Below, one piece after another: positions 6,080 through 6,699 of a stretch of DNA of 6,699 nucleotides; the first letter of the stretch is position 1; every line of letters begins with the position of its first letter. The notes beneath the pieces were generated by a model. The model was not told where the DNA came from, did no database searches, and saw only the letters and a program-made list of their open reading frames with translations. The stretch comes from Flavobacteriales bacterium (GTDB lineage: Bacteria; Bacteroidota; Bacteroidia; Flavobacteriales; UBA7430): NCBI GenBank assembly GCA_024959975.1, contig JANXFM010000211.1, positions 1-6,699 on the forward strand, in the 5' to 3' direction. Both the position numbers and the translations under genes were made by a program.

Positions 6080-6101
6080 GGGCTAAAGTATTAAAAAGCC
6101 C
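6080..6101 (-). terminator. Weak hairpin at the end of the Cys-rich gene
   Basis: On the minus strand GGGCT (6101-6097) and AGCCC (6084-6080) form a 5-bp stem with a 12-nt loop spanning the stop codon, followed by CTGTTATTTTTAG. The stem is short and the T-rich stretch is interrupted, so termination would be partial at most, and the mutarotase-like gene downstream may be read through. Confidence 0.2.
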
Positions 6102-6699
6102 GGACAGCACGAACCTTTCCTATATAAAGTAATGAAGTCTTGTAACTACCTCCGTTATTAAAACTGTATTTCCAAAATTCAGAGGTACATGAACCATAAC
6201 AGGTCGAAGAACAGTACATATCATTTAAAAAGCTCCCTACATTATCAGCGCCCTGACCAATGGTAGAATACATTAATTCTAATTCTTCAATAGACGGCAA
6301 ATACCAATCATCGTAACCTCCATTGGTTAATGACTCACACACATCAACAGCATTTGAATAATTATACAGATCCGACAGATCATTCAGATCAGCAACTAAA
6401 CCGGTTCCATCATCGTTGATCCGGAAAACATAGCCGCCTTGATAAATTGCTCCTATTTCCAAAATACACGGAAGTGCATCTGTGGCATTAGGATTGTAAA
6501 AATCAGAGGATTCATCCATACACCCTGCAACTTCCATTTCATCACAAATGCCGTCAGCATCAGCATCCAGCACACAAGCTCCATCGCAATCCAAATAAGT
6601 CTCTGCAAAAACACATGATGCTTCTTCTCCATAATTGCATGCTGTTTCATCATTACATGTGTATGAATGACCAAAATAAGTCGCTAATAGTTCGGGATA
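6091..6699 (-). CDS. Cys-rich repeat protein with C-terminal DUF1566 domain (5' end outside window)
   Basis: The frame is open from the right edge to the stop at 6091, giving the last 202 residues of a longer protein. Counting from the edge, residues 13-78 are a Cys-rich linker: TACNYGEEASC, then LDCDGAC, DADADGICDEMEVAGC and NPNATDALPC. Repeats of this ACNY / DCDGxC / DxDxDGxCD type are common in secreted proteins of marine Bacteroidota; the Asp-rich part resembles thrombospondin type-3 calcium-binding repeats. Residues 81-202 are a DUF1566 (Lcl C-terminal-like) domain, with GAIYQGGYVFRI, GTGLVADL, GGYDDWYLPSIEELELMY and the typical ending VRAVRAF. The protein is presumably exported, but its signal peptide lies outside the window. 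The usual YWSSSE-like motif is replaced by YCSSTCYGSC, adding three cysteines. A TTG at 6594 is not a real start, because the frame and the repeats continue upstream. Function is unknown; adhesion or surface display is plausible. Confidence 0.8.
   Translation of the reverse strand, partial: YPELLATYFGHSYTCNDETACNYGEEASCVFAETYLDCDGACVLDADADGICDEMEVAGCMDESSDFYNPNATDALPCILEIGAIYQGGYVFRINDDGTGLVADLNDLSDLYNYSNAVDVCESLTNGGYDDWYLPSIEELELMYSTIGQGADNVGSFLNDMYCSSTCYGSCTSEFWKYSFNNGGSYKTSLLYIGKVRAVRAF

Noticed and set aside
2974..6084. AACAGGGGCT shared by 2974-2983 and 6075-6084
   Set aside because: It is a single ten-base match with unrelated flanks; chance is a sufficient explanation.
5494..6132. Plus-strand open frames at 5494-5679, 5847-6086 and 5941-6132
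   Set aside because: They are antisense to the mutarotase-like gene and the end of the DUF1566 gene, with no recognisable product.
6453..6674. Second minus-strand open frame rich in Met and His
   Set aside because: It overlaps the Cys-rich repeat frame in another phase; the repeats in the other frame are recognisable and continue to the window edge.

Overview
The window looks like a piece of a chromosome from a low-GC member of the Bacteroidota, most likely a marine flavobacterium-like lineage. This is an inference from protein style. The evidence is AraC regulators fused to a multi-pass membrane domain, a cysteine-rich secreted protein with 'ACNY' and 'DCDGxC' repeats ending in a DUF1566 domain, the lack of clear Shine-Dalgarno sequences, and promoter-like traces closer to TAnnTTTG than to sigma-70 boxes. 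No species can be named from the sequence alone.

Layout from left to right. Bases 1-263 hold no supported complete gene, but contain a perfect 24-bp inverted repeat and a possible start codon of a leftward gene that leaves the window. Bases 264-1388 and 1695-2840 (both minus strand) are two paralogous genes, each encoding seven predicted membrane helices followed by a C-terminal AraC-type DNA-binding domain. The 306-bp spacer between them carries a 33-bp tandem repeat, a recurring CCACTTWTTACA motif and a candidate promoter for the left-hand gene. Bases 2841-3240 form a divergent intergenic region with a perfect 38-bp palindrome and a REP-like GC-rich element. Bases 3241-5142 (plus strand) encode acetyl-CoA synthetase. 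Convergent with it, at 5173-6054 (minus strand), lies a galactose-mutarotase-fold protein of unknown substrate. At 6091 to the right edge (minus strand) is the C-terminal part of a secreted-type Cys-rich/DUF1566 protein.

How the parts work together. Acetyl-CoA synthetase is housekeeping acetate activation. The mutarotase-like gene and the Cys-rich gene lie 36 bp apart on one strand and could be co-transcribed, though no functional link is evident. The most interesting part is the duplicated pair of membrane-anchored AraC regulators. The left copy has repeated operator-like sites directly upstream of a plausible promoter, which suggests auto- or cross-regulation between the paralogues. The right copy is transcribed divergently from acs, so a role in acs control is possible but nothing in the sequence proves it. 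I did not find a clear new multi-gene system. The best leads are the regulator pair with its repeats and the palindrome/REP-like cluster upstream of acs.
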